8,049 bases of DNA from Chitinophagia bacterium (lineage in GTDB: Bacteria > Bacteroidota > Bacteroidia > Chitinophagales > Chitinophagaceae), in assembly GCA_010027295.1 (NCBI GenBank), contig RGVM01000101.1:1-8049 (forward strand). The letters are read 5' to 3'. Below the pieces are notes generated by a model. The model worked only from the letters and a program-made list of their open reading frames with translations. It was not told where the DNA came from and ran no database searches. The position numbers and the translations under genes are program-made. The first letter of the stretch is position 1, and each line of letters begins with the position of its first letter. Below are positions 1 through 5,034 of this stretch, piece by piece.

Positions 1-57
1 GCCGCAGGAATCGTGCTATGGGAGCTTTGCCGCGACGCTTTCCGCGAACCTTCTTGA
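1..57 (+). CDS. Possible C-terminal end of an unidentified upstream gene
   Basis: Reading frame 1 is open from the window edge and ends at a TGA at 55-57, encoding AAGIVLWELCRDAFREPS. It stops 16 bases before the ubiA start, which is the spacing expected of a tightly packed same-strand neighbour. The fragment is too short to assign a family. All three plus frames are open at this edge, so the call rests only on the position of the stop codon and the close spacing. The frame containing ubiA is also open up to the edge but has no ATG, GTG or TTG upstream of position 74, so it is unlikely to be a longer ubiA. Confidence 0.25.
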   Translation, partial: AAGIVLWELCRDAFREPS

Positions 58-73
58 ACCCATCACCCTCCCC

Positions 74-958
74 ATGGTCAGGAACTACCTCTCCCTCGTC
101 AAGTTCTCGCATACCATCTTCGCGATGCCCTTCGCGATGGTGGGTTTCACCCTGGCGGCCTTCCCGGGAGGCGTACCAGCCATGGAAGCATACCGTACCT
201 GGGTCCTGTTGGCCGCCGTCGTCGTTTGCATGGTGACCGCCCGCAGTGCCGCGATGGCCTTCAACCGATGGCTGGACCGCCACTTCGATGCGAAGAACCC
301 CCGGACCGCCATCCGCGAGATTCCCGCGGGCATCGTATCCCCCGAAGGAGCCCTCCGGTTCACGATCCTCATGTCCGCAGCCTTCGCCGTCACGACGGCC
401 TTCATCAACCCGCTCTGCCTCGCACTCTCGCCCGTAGCCCTGGCCGTGGTGCTGGGCTACAGCTACACCAAGCGATTCACCCCGCTCTGTCACCTGGTAC
501 TCGGCGTCGGACTTTCGCTCGCACCTATCGGCGCCTTCCTGGCCGTGACGGGCGCCTTCGCCTTCCTCCCGGTCCTCTTCTCCCTTGCCGTGCTGTGCTG
601 GGTGTCGGGATTCGACATCATATACGCACTGCAGGACGTCGAGTTCGACCGTTCCCAGGGTCTCAACTCCATACCGGCACGCCTTGGCGTGGTGGGCGCA
701 CTCAGGGTCTCCCGGGTGCTTCACCTGCTCTCTGCCGCTTTCATCGTGTGGGCGGGCATGGTGGGAGGATTCGGGGCCATCTTCTGGGTCGGTGCGGCCC
801 TGTTCTGCGCCATGCTCGTCTACCAGCAGTCGCTTGTGAGTCCCGACGACCTCTCCCGCGTCAACCTCGCCTTCATGACCGCCAACGGCGTGGCCAGCGT
901 CGTCTTCGGGGTGTTGGCCATCCTGGACATCCTCCATCTGTTCCAAATGCCGTTGTGA
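74..958 (+). CDS. ubiA: UbiA-family polyprenyltransferase (MqnP-like, probable menaquinone biosynthesis)
   Basis: This is an integral-membrane aromatic prenyltransferase of 294 residues. Both aspartate-rich motifs that bind Mg-prenyl diphosphate are visible: NRWLDRHFD (N64, D68, D72), followed by NPRTAIREIPAGI, and QDVEFDR (D188, D192). About eight to nine hydrophobic helices span the chain, for example around residues 43-60, 97-115, 117-130, 141-160, 163-186 and 215-252. The NPRTAIREIPAG block and the overall length match the branch usually annotated as putative 4-hydroxybenzoate polyprenyltransferase. In organisms using the futalosine route this branch is thought to prenylate 1,4-dihydroxy-6-naphthoate (MqnP). 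The substrate is inferred; no other mqn gene is in the window. The ATG at 74 was chosen because MVRNYLSLVKFSHTIFAMPF is a typical family N-terminus and no upstream in-frame start exists. No Shine-Dalgarno sequence is apparent. The stop overlaps the ruvX start. Confidence 0.9.
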   Translation: MVRNYLSLVKFSHTIFAMPFAMVGFTLAAFPGGVPAMEAYRTWVLLAAVVVCMVTARSAAMAFNRWLDRHFDAKNPRTAIREIPAGIVSPEGALRFTILMSAAFAVTTAFINPLCLALSPVALAVVLGYSYTKRFTPLCHLVLGVGLSLAPIGAFLAVTGAFAFLPVLFSLAVLCWVSGFDIIYALQDVEFDRSQGLNSIPARLGVVGALRVSRVLHLLSAAFIVWAGMVGGFGAIFWVGAALFCAMLVYQQSLVSPDDLSRVNLAFMTANGVASVVFGVLAILDILHLFQMPL

Positions 959-1389
959 TGGGAAGGATACTCTGCATCGACTACGGACTGAAGCGCTGCG
1001 GCCTGGCGGTGACCGACCCGGAGCGCATCATTGCCACGGCACTCGCCACGGTGGAGGCTCACCGGCTCACCGACTTCCTGCGTAACTACCTCTCGAAGGA
1101 GCCCGTCGACACCATCGTGGTGGGACTCCCCCGAAACCTCGACGGCAGCGACACCGACGCCACGCAGCCCGTCCGGCATTTCGCGGGGCGGCTGCGACGA
1201 GCCTTCCCCGGTCTGCCCGTCGTCTTCGCCGACGAACAGTACAGCTCCGTGATGGCCTCGAGGGCCCTATCCGAGATGGGCCTCGGCCGGAGGCGACGCC
1301 GCGACAAGGGGCTGGTGGACCGCACCGCCGCCACGCTCATCCTGATGGACTACCTCCAATCCCGCAGCGGCGGGACAGCCCGGGGGTGA
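958..1389 (+). CDS. ruvX: RuvX/YqgF family RNase H-like nuclease (pre-16S rRNA processing / putative Holliday junction resolvase)
   Basis: This small cytoplasmic protein of 143 residues is close to the family length of about 138-150. Family hallmarks appear in order: an N-terminal strand with catalytic D8 (ILCIDYGLKRCGLAVTDP), the GLPRNLDGS block at 56-64, E93 in FADEQYSS, and C-terminal D121 in DKGLVDRTAATLIL. These three acidic residues form the expected RNase H-fold metal site. YqgF proteins are implicated in 5' maturation of 16S rRNA, and homologues are often annotated as Holliday junction resolvases. The start codon is set by the TGATG overlap: the ubiA stop TGA (956-958) shares its last base with this ATG, which suggests translational coupling. 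The same frame stays open back to about position 226, but that stretch is a shadow of ubiA. One deviation is Q94, where the family usually has Arg in its DER motif. An arginine run (111-115) precedes the last motif. Confidence 0.93.
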   Translation: MGRILCIDYGLKRCGLAVTDPERIIATALATVEAHRLTDFLRNYLSKEPVDTIVVGLPRNLDGSDTDATQPVRHFAGRLRRAFPGLPVVFADEQYSSVMASRALSEMGLGRRRRRDKGLVDRTAATLILMDYLQSRSGGTARG

Positions 1390-1406
1390 GGCCTGACGAC
1401 GGCCTC
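1388..1406. terminator. Inverted repeat between convergent genes, possible weak bidirectional terminator
   Basis: GAGGCC (1388-1393) and GGCCTC (1401-1406) form a perfect 6-bp stem with a 7-nt loop, starting in the ruvX stop codon. It lies in the 43-bp gap between ruvX and the convergent peptidase gene, where a shared terminator would be expected. Neither strand carries a T-tract after the stem, so it is not a canonical intrinsic terminator. A second weak GAAG/CTTC pairing lies at 1412-1422. Confidence 0.25.
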
Positions 1407-1432
1407 GTACTGAAGACGCTTCGGATCTTCCT

Positions 1433-3838
1433 TCATTTTCCCTTGACGTACCTCTCCAGCCAATCGTGCTGCTCCCGGAGCATGTGGAGCAGGTTCTCGC
1501 GCGCCTGATAGCCGTGGCTCTCGTAGGGCAGCTGCACGTATCTGACCGTCGCTCCATGTCCCTTCAGGGCGTTGTAGAAGCGTTCGCTCTGGATGGGGAA
1601 GGTCCCCGAGTTGTTGTCCATCTCCCCGTGGAGGAGGAGTATCGGGGTCTTGACCTTGTCGGCGAAGCTGAAGGGCGACATGTCGTAGTACACTTTCGGC
1701 GCCTGCCAGTAGGTACGCTCCTCCGCCTGGAAGCCGAAGGGCGTGAGGGTGCGGTTGTAGGCGCCGCTGCGGGCGATGCCGGCCTTGAAGAGGCGGGTGT
1801 GGGCGAGGAGGTTGGCCGTCATGAAGGCCCCGTAGCTGTGGCCGCCCACTCCCACGCGGGTGCTGTCGCCCACGCCGATGGATGCCAGGTGACGGATCGC
1901 GGCATGCGCGTTGAGGTAGAGCTGGGGTATGAAGCGGTCGTTGGGCTCCGTGTCGCCCTCACCCACGATGGGCATCTCTGCGTTGTCGAGCACGGCGTAG
2001 CCCTGCGTTACCCAGTAGATGGGAGAGCCCCATCCGATACGGGTGAACGTGTGCCTTGAGCCGCGCACCTGCGCCGCATCGGCCGCTGAGCGGTATTCGC
2101 GGGGGTAAGCCCAGATGAGTGTCGGCAGTGGGCCCTGCCTGACGGCGTCGTAGCCGGACGGCAGGTAGAGGTCGCCTGTCAGGGAGATGCCGTCGGCGCG
2201 TTTGTAGGAGACCTTGTTCTTCACCACGCCCTTGAGCTGCGGATAGGGGTGCGGGAAGCGGGTGATGGGTTTGGGTACGGCATCCTTGTCCGCCAGGCTT
2301 CGGAGGTAGTAGTTGGGCTGTTCTTCGGTACTCTCGCGGGAGGTGAGGACGAGCATCTTCTCCGGGTCCACCAGGTCGATCACGGGTTCGTACCAGGGCG
2401 CCTGGCAGCGCCATAGCATGCGACGCTCGCGGGTCCTCAGGTCCATCGACTGCACGAAGGGCATGTCGCCCTCGGGGGAAGCGCCTTGCGATTTCAGCAG
2501 GACCGTGCTCCCGTCTTTCAGGGCGAGCACTTCGCGGCCCATCGCGTTGCGGGTGGTCATGGGCGTGCCGATATCGCTGTAGGCGTCGTTGCTGCTGCGT
2601 TCGTAGATCGAGTCGAGGCGGCCTGTCGACGGGTCGAAGAGGTCCATCCGCTGCCGGCGGTTGGCGAACATACCCTCATAGACGACGGCATGTCGCTCGT
2701 CGCCCCATGTGATGCCGTTGAGGCGCATGCGGGTGCGGAAGAGTTCCTTCGGCTTCCGGTCGCCGCGGACGTCCACGGCATAGACGGCGTCGCGAAAGTC
2801 GGCGCGGGAGCGCCCCAGTCCCTTGTCGAGGGGCTGTACGTAGGTGAGGGTCGCGGGGGCGTCATCCCGCCAATCATGGTTCCTGGGGAAGTCGGGCACG
2901 TCGTCGAAGCCGATGGGAGCCCCTTCCTCCGAGGGGGTTTCCGCGAGGGTCCAGGATGTGCCGTCGGTGAGGCTGAGCACGGATATCCGCTTGGGGAAAC
3001 CGCTGGCGGGGATGAGGTAGGAGAAGGGCCTTTCGAGGGTCGTGAGGAGCACGAAGCCCTTGTCGGGCGAGACGGCCATGCCGGCGATGATGCCGGGCCT
3101 GCCGAGCGGCTTCTCCGCTCCGGCGCCGCCGATGACCATCTGGGAGGTGGTGAGCCAGGCGAAGAGTTCCTCGTCGTAGGGTGTCCGGATGAGGTCCTGG
3201 TAGGTTCGCGACGCACCCTGCCGGCCGAGGTTCTGCTGGATGACGGGGCCTTTGGGCACGGGGTTACGTTCAGGCATGGGCCCTGTCCCGGCCGGGACGG
3301 TCCTGTACAGCAGCCTGTCGTTGCCCACCCAGGCATAGGCGTTGCCGGGCAGGATGTTGAGGGCGGCCCTGTTGACCTTCCGGGCGGTGGCCGTTGCAAT
3401 GTCGACCATATAGAGGTCGGCCCGCTTGCCGGAGAGGTTGACGAAGGCGAAGCGCGACTCGTCCGGGCTCCACTGGATGGAGACGGCGCGCAGCGGGGTG
3501 GGGAGTCCCGCGATGGCCACATCCTTCCGTTCTTTGAGCGAGTGGAGCCTCATCCTCACCACCCCGGTGCTTCGGCTGGGGCTGAAGTTGGCGGGGTTCA
3601 TCCGAAGTCCGCCCACCCGCACCTCGGGTTCCGCGAGTTCGGCTAGCGTAGGGTAGCTGCTGCGCTCGGTCACGAGCATCCAGCGTCCCTCCTGTCCGAT
3701 GCTAACGCCGGGGGTGGGAGGCGCCAGCAGCAGCTCCTCCATCACTTTGGGGGGCTTCCGGTACTCATCGCGGTCCTGCGCCGCCGTGGTCAGCGACAGG
3801 CATGCCCATGCGATCATCCATGTGTTGCTTCGTATCAT
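1433..3838 (-). CDS. Secreted S9 family serine peptidase, glutamyl endopeptidase (CGEP)-like
   Basis: With the start at 3838 the product has 801 residues. The C-terminal alpha/beta-hydrolase domain (roughly 590-801) has an intact triad: S668 in GGHSYGAFM, D741 in HGEMDNNSG and H775 in YESHGYQARE. Residues from about 25 to 570 look like the blade-rich N-terminal beta-propeller of prolyl-oligopeptidase-type enzymes, with repeated WSPDESRFAF-like segments. The blocks GIARSGAYNRTLTPFGFQ and ERFYNALKGHGA strongly recall the plant chloroplast glutamyl endopeptidase and its bacterial relatives, so cleavage after Glu is a reasonable inference but not visible in sequence. The start MIRSNTWMIAWACLSLTTAA-Q gives a short signal peptide with likely cleavage before Gln, a common Bacteroidota pattern, which implies export to the periplasm or cell surface. 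An upstream ATG at 3901 would add 21 polar residues and spoil the signal peptide, so it was rejected. The gene is monocistronic here, convergent with ruvX and divergent from the his operon. Confidence 0.9.
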   Translation of the reverse strand: MIRSNTWMIAWACLSLTTAAQDRDEYRKPPKVMEELLLAPPTPGVSIGQEGRWMLVTERSSYPTLAELAEPEVRVGGLRMNPANFSPSRSTGVVRMRLHSLKERKDVAIAGLPTPLRAVSIQWSPDESRFAFVNLSGKRADLYMVDIATATARKVNRAALNILPGNAYAWVGNDRLLYRTVPAGTGPMPERNPVPKGPVIQQNLGRQGASRTYQDLIRTPYDEELFAWLTTSQMVIGGAGAEKPLGRPGIIAGMAVSPDKGFVLLTTLERPFSYLIPASGFPKRISVLSLTDGTSWTLAETPSEEGAPIGFDDVPDFPRNHDWRDDAPATLTYVQPLDKGLGRSRADFRDAVYAVDVRGDRKPKELFRTRMRLNGITWGDERHAVVYEGMFANRRQRMDLFDPSTGRLDSIYERSSNDAYSDIGTPMTTRNAMGREVLALKDGSTVLLKSQGASPEGDMPFVQSMDLRTRERRMLWRCQAPWYEPVIDLVDPEKMLVLTSRESTEEQPNYYLRSLADKDAVPKPITRFPHPYPQLKGVVKNKVSYKRADGISLTGDLYLPSGYDAVRQGPLPTLIWAYPREYRSAADAAQVRGSRHTFTRIGWGSPIYWVTQGYAVLDNAEMPIVGEGDTEPNDRFIPQLYLNAHAAIRHLASIGVGDSTRVGVGGHSYGAFMTANLLAHTRLFKAGIARSGAYNRTLTPFGFQAEERTYWQAPKVYYDMSPFSFADKVKTPILLLHGEMDNNSGTFPIQSERFYNALKGHGATVRYVQLPYESHGYQARENLLHMLREQHDWLERYVKGK

Positions 3839-3938
3839 CCTGCAGTAGATTTTTCTTGTCGTCGCATCCCTGCCGTCGGAGTGGTTCGACCGGTCTTCCA
3901 CCGGCGCTCATCGGCCTGATGGCATCGGGGGTGCAGGG

Positions 3939-3946
3939 CAAATCTA
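3939..3946 (-). promoter_or_regulatory. Candidate -7 promoter element for the S9 peptidase
   Basis: On the minus strand this reads TAGATTTG, an exact match to the Bacteroidota -7 consensus TAnnTTTG. It lies about 100 bases upstream of the peptidase ATG and points the right way. No TTG or TTTG sits 19-21 bases further upstream, so the -33 half is missing or degenerate. An 8-mer with two free positions can occur by chance, although T/A-rich words are scarce in this GC-rich DNA. Confidence 0.4.
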
Positions 3947-3973
3947 ATCCATCCCGCCATCGGCGCATGATTT

Positions 3974-4005
3974 TTTGGCGTTGAGCCGCCGTCGTGCTAA
4001 TTTTA
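3974..4005 (+). promoter_or_regulatory. Probable Bacteroidota-type promoter of the his operon
   Basis: TTTG at 3974-3977 is followed, after 20 bases, by TAATTTTA at 3998-4005. This matches the Bacteroidota primary-sigma consensus TTTG-N19-21-TAnnTTTG at every defined position except the last base of the -7 box. It stands directly upstream of the his leader peptide. By the usual spacing, transcription would begin at about 4009-4010, at or next to the leader ATG, so the transcript may be leaderless or nearly so. The start site is inferred, not measured. Confidence 0.6.
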
Positions 4006-4009
4006 CGCC

Positions 4010-4060
4010 ATGCGCACATCCTTTGACACGCGCCATCATCATCGCTTGCCCGTCCGGTGA
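4010..4060 (+). CDS. hisL: his operon leader peptide (three tandem His codons)
   Basis: A 16-codon open frame encodes MRTSFDTRHHHRLPVR and ends at TGA (4058-4060). Codons 9-11 are three consecutive CAT histidine codons, flanked on both sides by CGC arginine codons. It sits between a his-operon promoter candidate and an intrinsic terminator just upstream of hisG, which is the classic position and composition of an attenuator leader. There is no recognisable ribosome binding site, and the ATG follows the -7 box by only four bases, so translation from a leaderless message is possible. An in-frame TAA at 3998-4000 means no longer version exists. The function is inferred from the tandem histidine codons together with the mutually exclusive RNA structures downstream; the peptide is short enough to be missed by ordinary gene calling. 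Confidence 0.8.
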   Translation: MRTSFDTRHHHRLPVR

Positions 4061-4097
4061 GCCGTTGGTGCATGTTGCAGGATATGCGAGGGCTCAC
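4057..4097 (+). promoter_or_regulatory. Antiterminator hairpin of the his attenuator
   Basis: GTGAGCC (4057-4063) is perfectly complementary to GGCTCAC (4091-4097), giving seven Watson-Crick pairs. Inside it a second helix, GCAT (4070-4073) with ATGC (4084-4087), can stack as a continuation across a small internal loop. The 3' strand of the main helix is seven of the nine core bases of the terminator's 5' arm, so the two structures exclude each other. The 5' strand covers the leader peptide stop codon, where a terminating ribosome would mask it. Confidence 0.7.
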
Positions 4098-4119
4098 GGG
4101 GACGTGGGCCCTTTCTTTT
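4088..4119 (+). terminator. Intrinsic terminator of the his attenuator
   Basis: GGGCTCACG (4090-4098) pairs with CGTGGGCCC (4103-4111) around a GGGA loop. This makes nine pairs with one T-G wobble, and A4089-T4112 extends the stem. The tract TTTCTTTT (4112-4119) follows immediately. It is a textbook intrinsic terminator, yet it lies 34 bases before the hisG ATG rather than after a gene, which is what makes it an attenuator element. Confidence 0.85.
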
Positions 4120-4124
4120 ACCAC

Positions 4125-4137
4125 GCCGCACGGCGGC
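4125..4137 (+). other. Small hairpin between attenuator terminator and hisG
   Basis: GCCGC (4125-4129) and GCGGC (4133-4137) can form a 5-bp stem with a 3-nt ACG loop. It lies between the terminator U-tract and the hisG start, ending 16 bases before the ATG. It could shape the 5' region or translation of read-through mRNA, or be a chance product of GC-rich sequence. Confidence 0.25.
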
Positions 4138-4138
4138 A

Positions 4139-4148
4139 TTGAAAACGG
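4139..4148 (+). promoter_or_regulatory. TTGAAAACGG motif before the hisG start (possible translation-initiation element)
   Basis: The ten bases TTGAAAACGG lie five bases before the hisG ATG. An identical copy precedes the hisD ATG by six bases. Bacteroidota genes often rely on A-rich upstream sequence rather than a Shine-Dalgarno, so this may be the translation-initiation region. The shared position argues that the in-frame TTG at 4139 belongs to the untranslated leader and is not the start codon. Confidence 0.35.
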
Positions 4149-4153
4149 CGAAC

Positions 4154-5011
4154 ATGTCAAGACTCAGGATCGCGGTGCAGAAGTCGGGCAGGCTTCATGA
4201 TGATTCCGTCGCCCTGCTGCGCGAGTGCGGCATCGACCTCAGGAACGTGAAGGACCGGCTCCGTACCGAGTCGGACGACTTCCCGCTCGAGGTGTTCTTC
4301 CTGCGGGACGACGACATCCCGCAGTACGTGGAAGACGGCGTGGCCGACATCGGCATCGTGGGGCAGAACGTCCTCCTCGAGAAGGGCAGGGACGTGGAAG
4401 TGGTGCAGGAGCTGGGCTTCGGCAAGTGCCGACTGTCGTTGGCCGTGCCCCGTTCCGAGTCATGGGAGGGCGTGCCTTCCCTCGAGGGCAGGCGTATCGC
4501 CACGAGCTATCCCCGCATCGTGGGGGACTTCCTGGCGAGGCAAGGCGTGCGGGCAGAGATCCACGAGATCAGCGGTTCGGTGGAGATCGCCCCCGGCATC
4601 GGGCTGGCTGACGTCGTGGCCGACCTCGTCAGCAGCGGTGGCACCCTTTTCATGAACGGCTTGCGGGAAGTGGAGCCGATCCTACAGAGCCAGGCCGTGC
4701 TAGTGAAGAACAAAGGGCTCGACGCGTCCGGCCAGCGCCTGCTCGAGAGCCTGCTTTTCCGCATCCGTGCGGTCAAGCGTGCCAAGCGCAACAAGTACGT
4801 GCTGCTCAACGCGCCCAACGACCGCCTCGCCGATATCGTCGCGCTGCTTCCCGGGATGAAGAGTCCCACCGTGCTGCCGCTGGCGGAGAGCGGCTGGAGC
4901 AGCGTCCACAGTGTGCTGAGCGAGGAGGAGTTCTGGGACCGGATCGAACGGTTGAAGGCGGCCGGCGCCCAGGGGATCCTGGTGGTTCCCATCGAGAAGA
5001 TGGTGCTCTGA
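4154..5011 (+). CDS. hisG: ATP phosphoribosyltransferase, long form (HisG)
   Basis: HisG catalyses the first committed step of histidine synthesis, joining ATP and PRPP to give phosphoribosyl-ATP, and is the usual target of histidine feedback inhibition. From the ATG at 4154 the product has 285 residues, the length of the hexameric long form. The N-terminus MSRLRIAVQKSGRL is characteristic. The PRPP-binding segment lies at about 139-165 (EIAPGIGLADVVADLVSSG), and the C-terminal ACT-like regulatory domain occupies about 212-285, with the GAQGILVVPIEKM signature at its end. Because the regulatory domain is present, no separate HisZ is expected. A TTG at 4139 would add five residues (MKTAN), but it lies in a motif repeated before hisD, so ATG was preferred. 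The gene is the first structural gene after the attenuator and is followed by hisD after 23 bases. Confidence 0.95.
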   Translation: MSRLRIAVQKSGRLHDDSVALLRECGIDLRNVKDRLRTESDDFPLEVFFLRDDDIPQYVEDGVADIGIVGQNVLLEKGRDVEVVQELGFGKCRLSLAVPRSESWEGVPSLEGRRIATSYPRIVGDFLARQGVRAEIHEISGSVEIAPGIGLADVVADLVSSGGTLFMNGLREVEPILQSQAVLVKNKGLDASGQRLLESLLFRIRAVKRAKRNKYVLLNAPNDRLADIVALLPGMKSPTVLPLAESGWSSVHSVLSEEEFWDRIERLKAAGAQGILVVPIEKMVL

Positions 5012-5018
5012 GAACGCT

Positions 5019-5028
5019 TTGAAAACGG
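5019..5028 (+). promoter_or_regulatory. TTGAAAACGG motif before the hisD start
   Basis: This is the second exact copy of the ten bases that precede hisG, again just upstream of a start codon (six bases before the ATG at 5035). Here TTG is out of frame with hisD, so it cannot be a start codon. That supports reading the motif as untranslated initiation context in both places. Confidence 0.35.
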
Positions 5029-5034
5029 AACGAC

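Larger units (their letters stand above)
4010..4119 (+). promoter_or_regulatory. Histidine operon transcription attenuator (whole leader region)
   Basis: The region combines a His-rich leader frame (4010-4060), an antiterminator arm overlapping its stop codon (4057-4063) and an intrinsic terminator (4088-4119), all ahead of hisG. In the inferred mechanism, when charged tRNA-His is scarce a ribosome stalls at codons 4034-4042. Its footprint should end just short of 4057, leaving GTGAGCC free to pair with GGCTCAC in the terminator's 5' arm, so RNA polymerase reads into hisG. When histidine is plentiful the ribosome reaches the stop codon, covers GTGAGCC, and the terminator folds. No strong pre-emptor hairpin upstream of the antiterminator was found, so control may depend mostly on ribosome position. 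The pairings are read directly from the sequence; the regulatory behaviour is inferred from known his and trp attenuators. Confidence 0.8.

Noticed and set aside
226..957. Extended N-terminus for ruvX
   Set aside because: The frame is open but overlaps ubiA entirely and translates to Arg/Pro/His-rich nonsense; the ATG at 958 gives a normal RuvX start and length.
2486..3646. Plus-strand open frame of 386 codons opposite the S9 peptidase
   Set aside because: It is a shadow of the peptidase gene: Gly/Val/Glu-rich sequence without motifs, while the minus strand carries a complete enzyme with its triad.
3839..3901. Upstream ATG at 3901 as start of the S9 peptidase
   Set aside because: It would put 21 polar residues in front of a clear signal peptide; the ATG at 3838 gives a normal exported protein.
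3765..4160. Minus-strand open frame of 131 codons across the his leader region
   Set aside because: It overlaps the peptidase start and the attenuator, has no motif, and the structured leader on the plus strand explains the region better.
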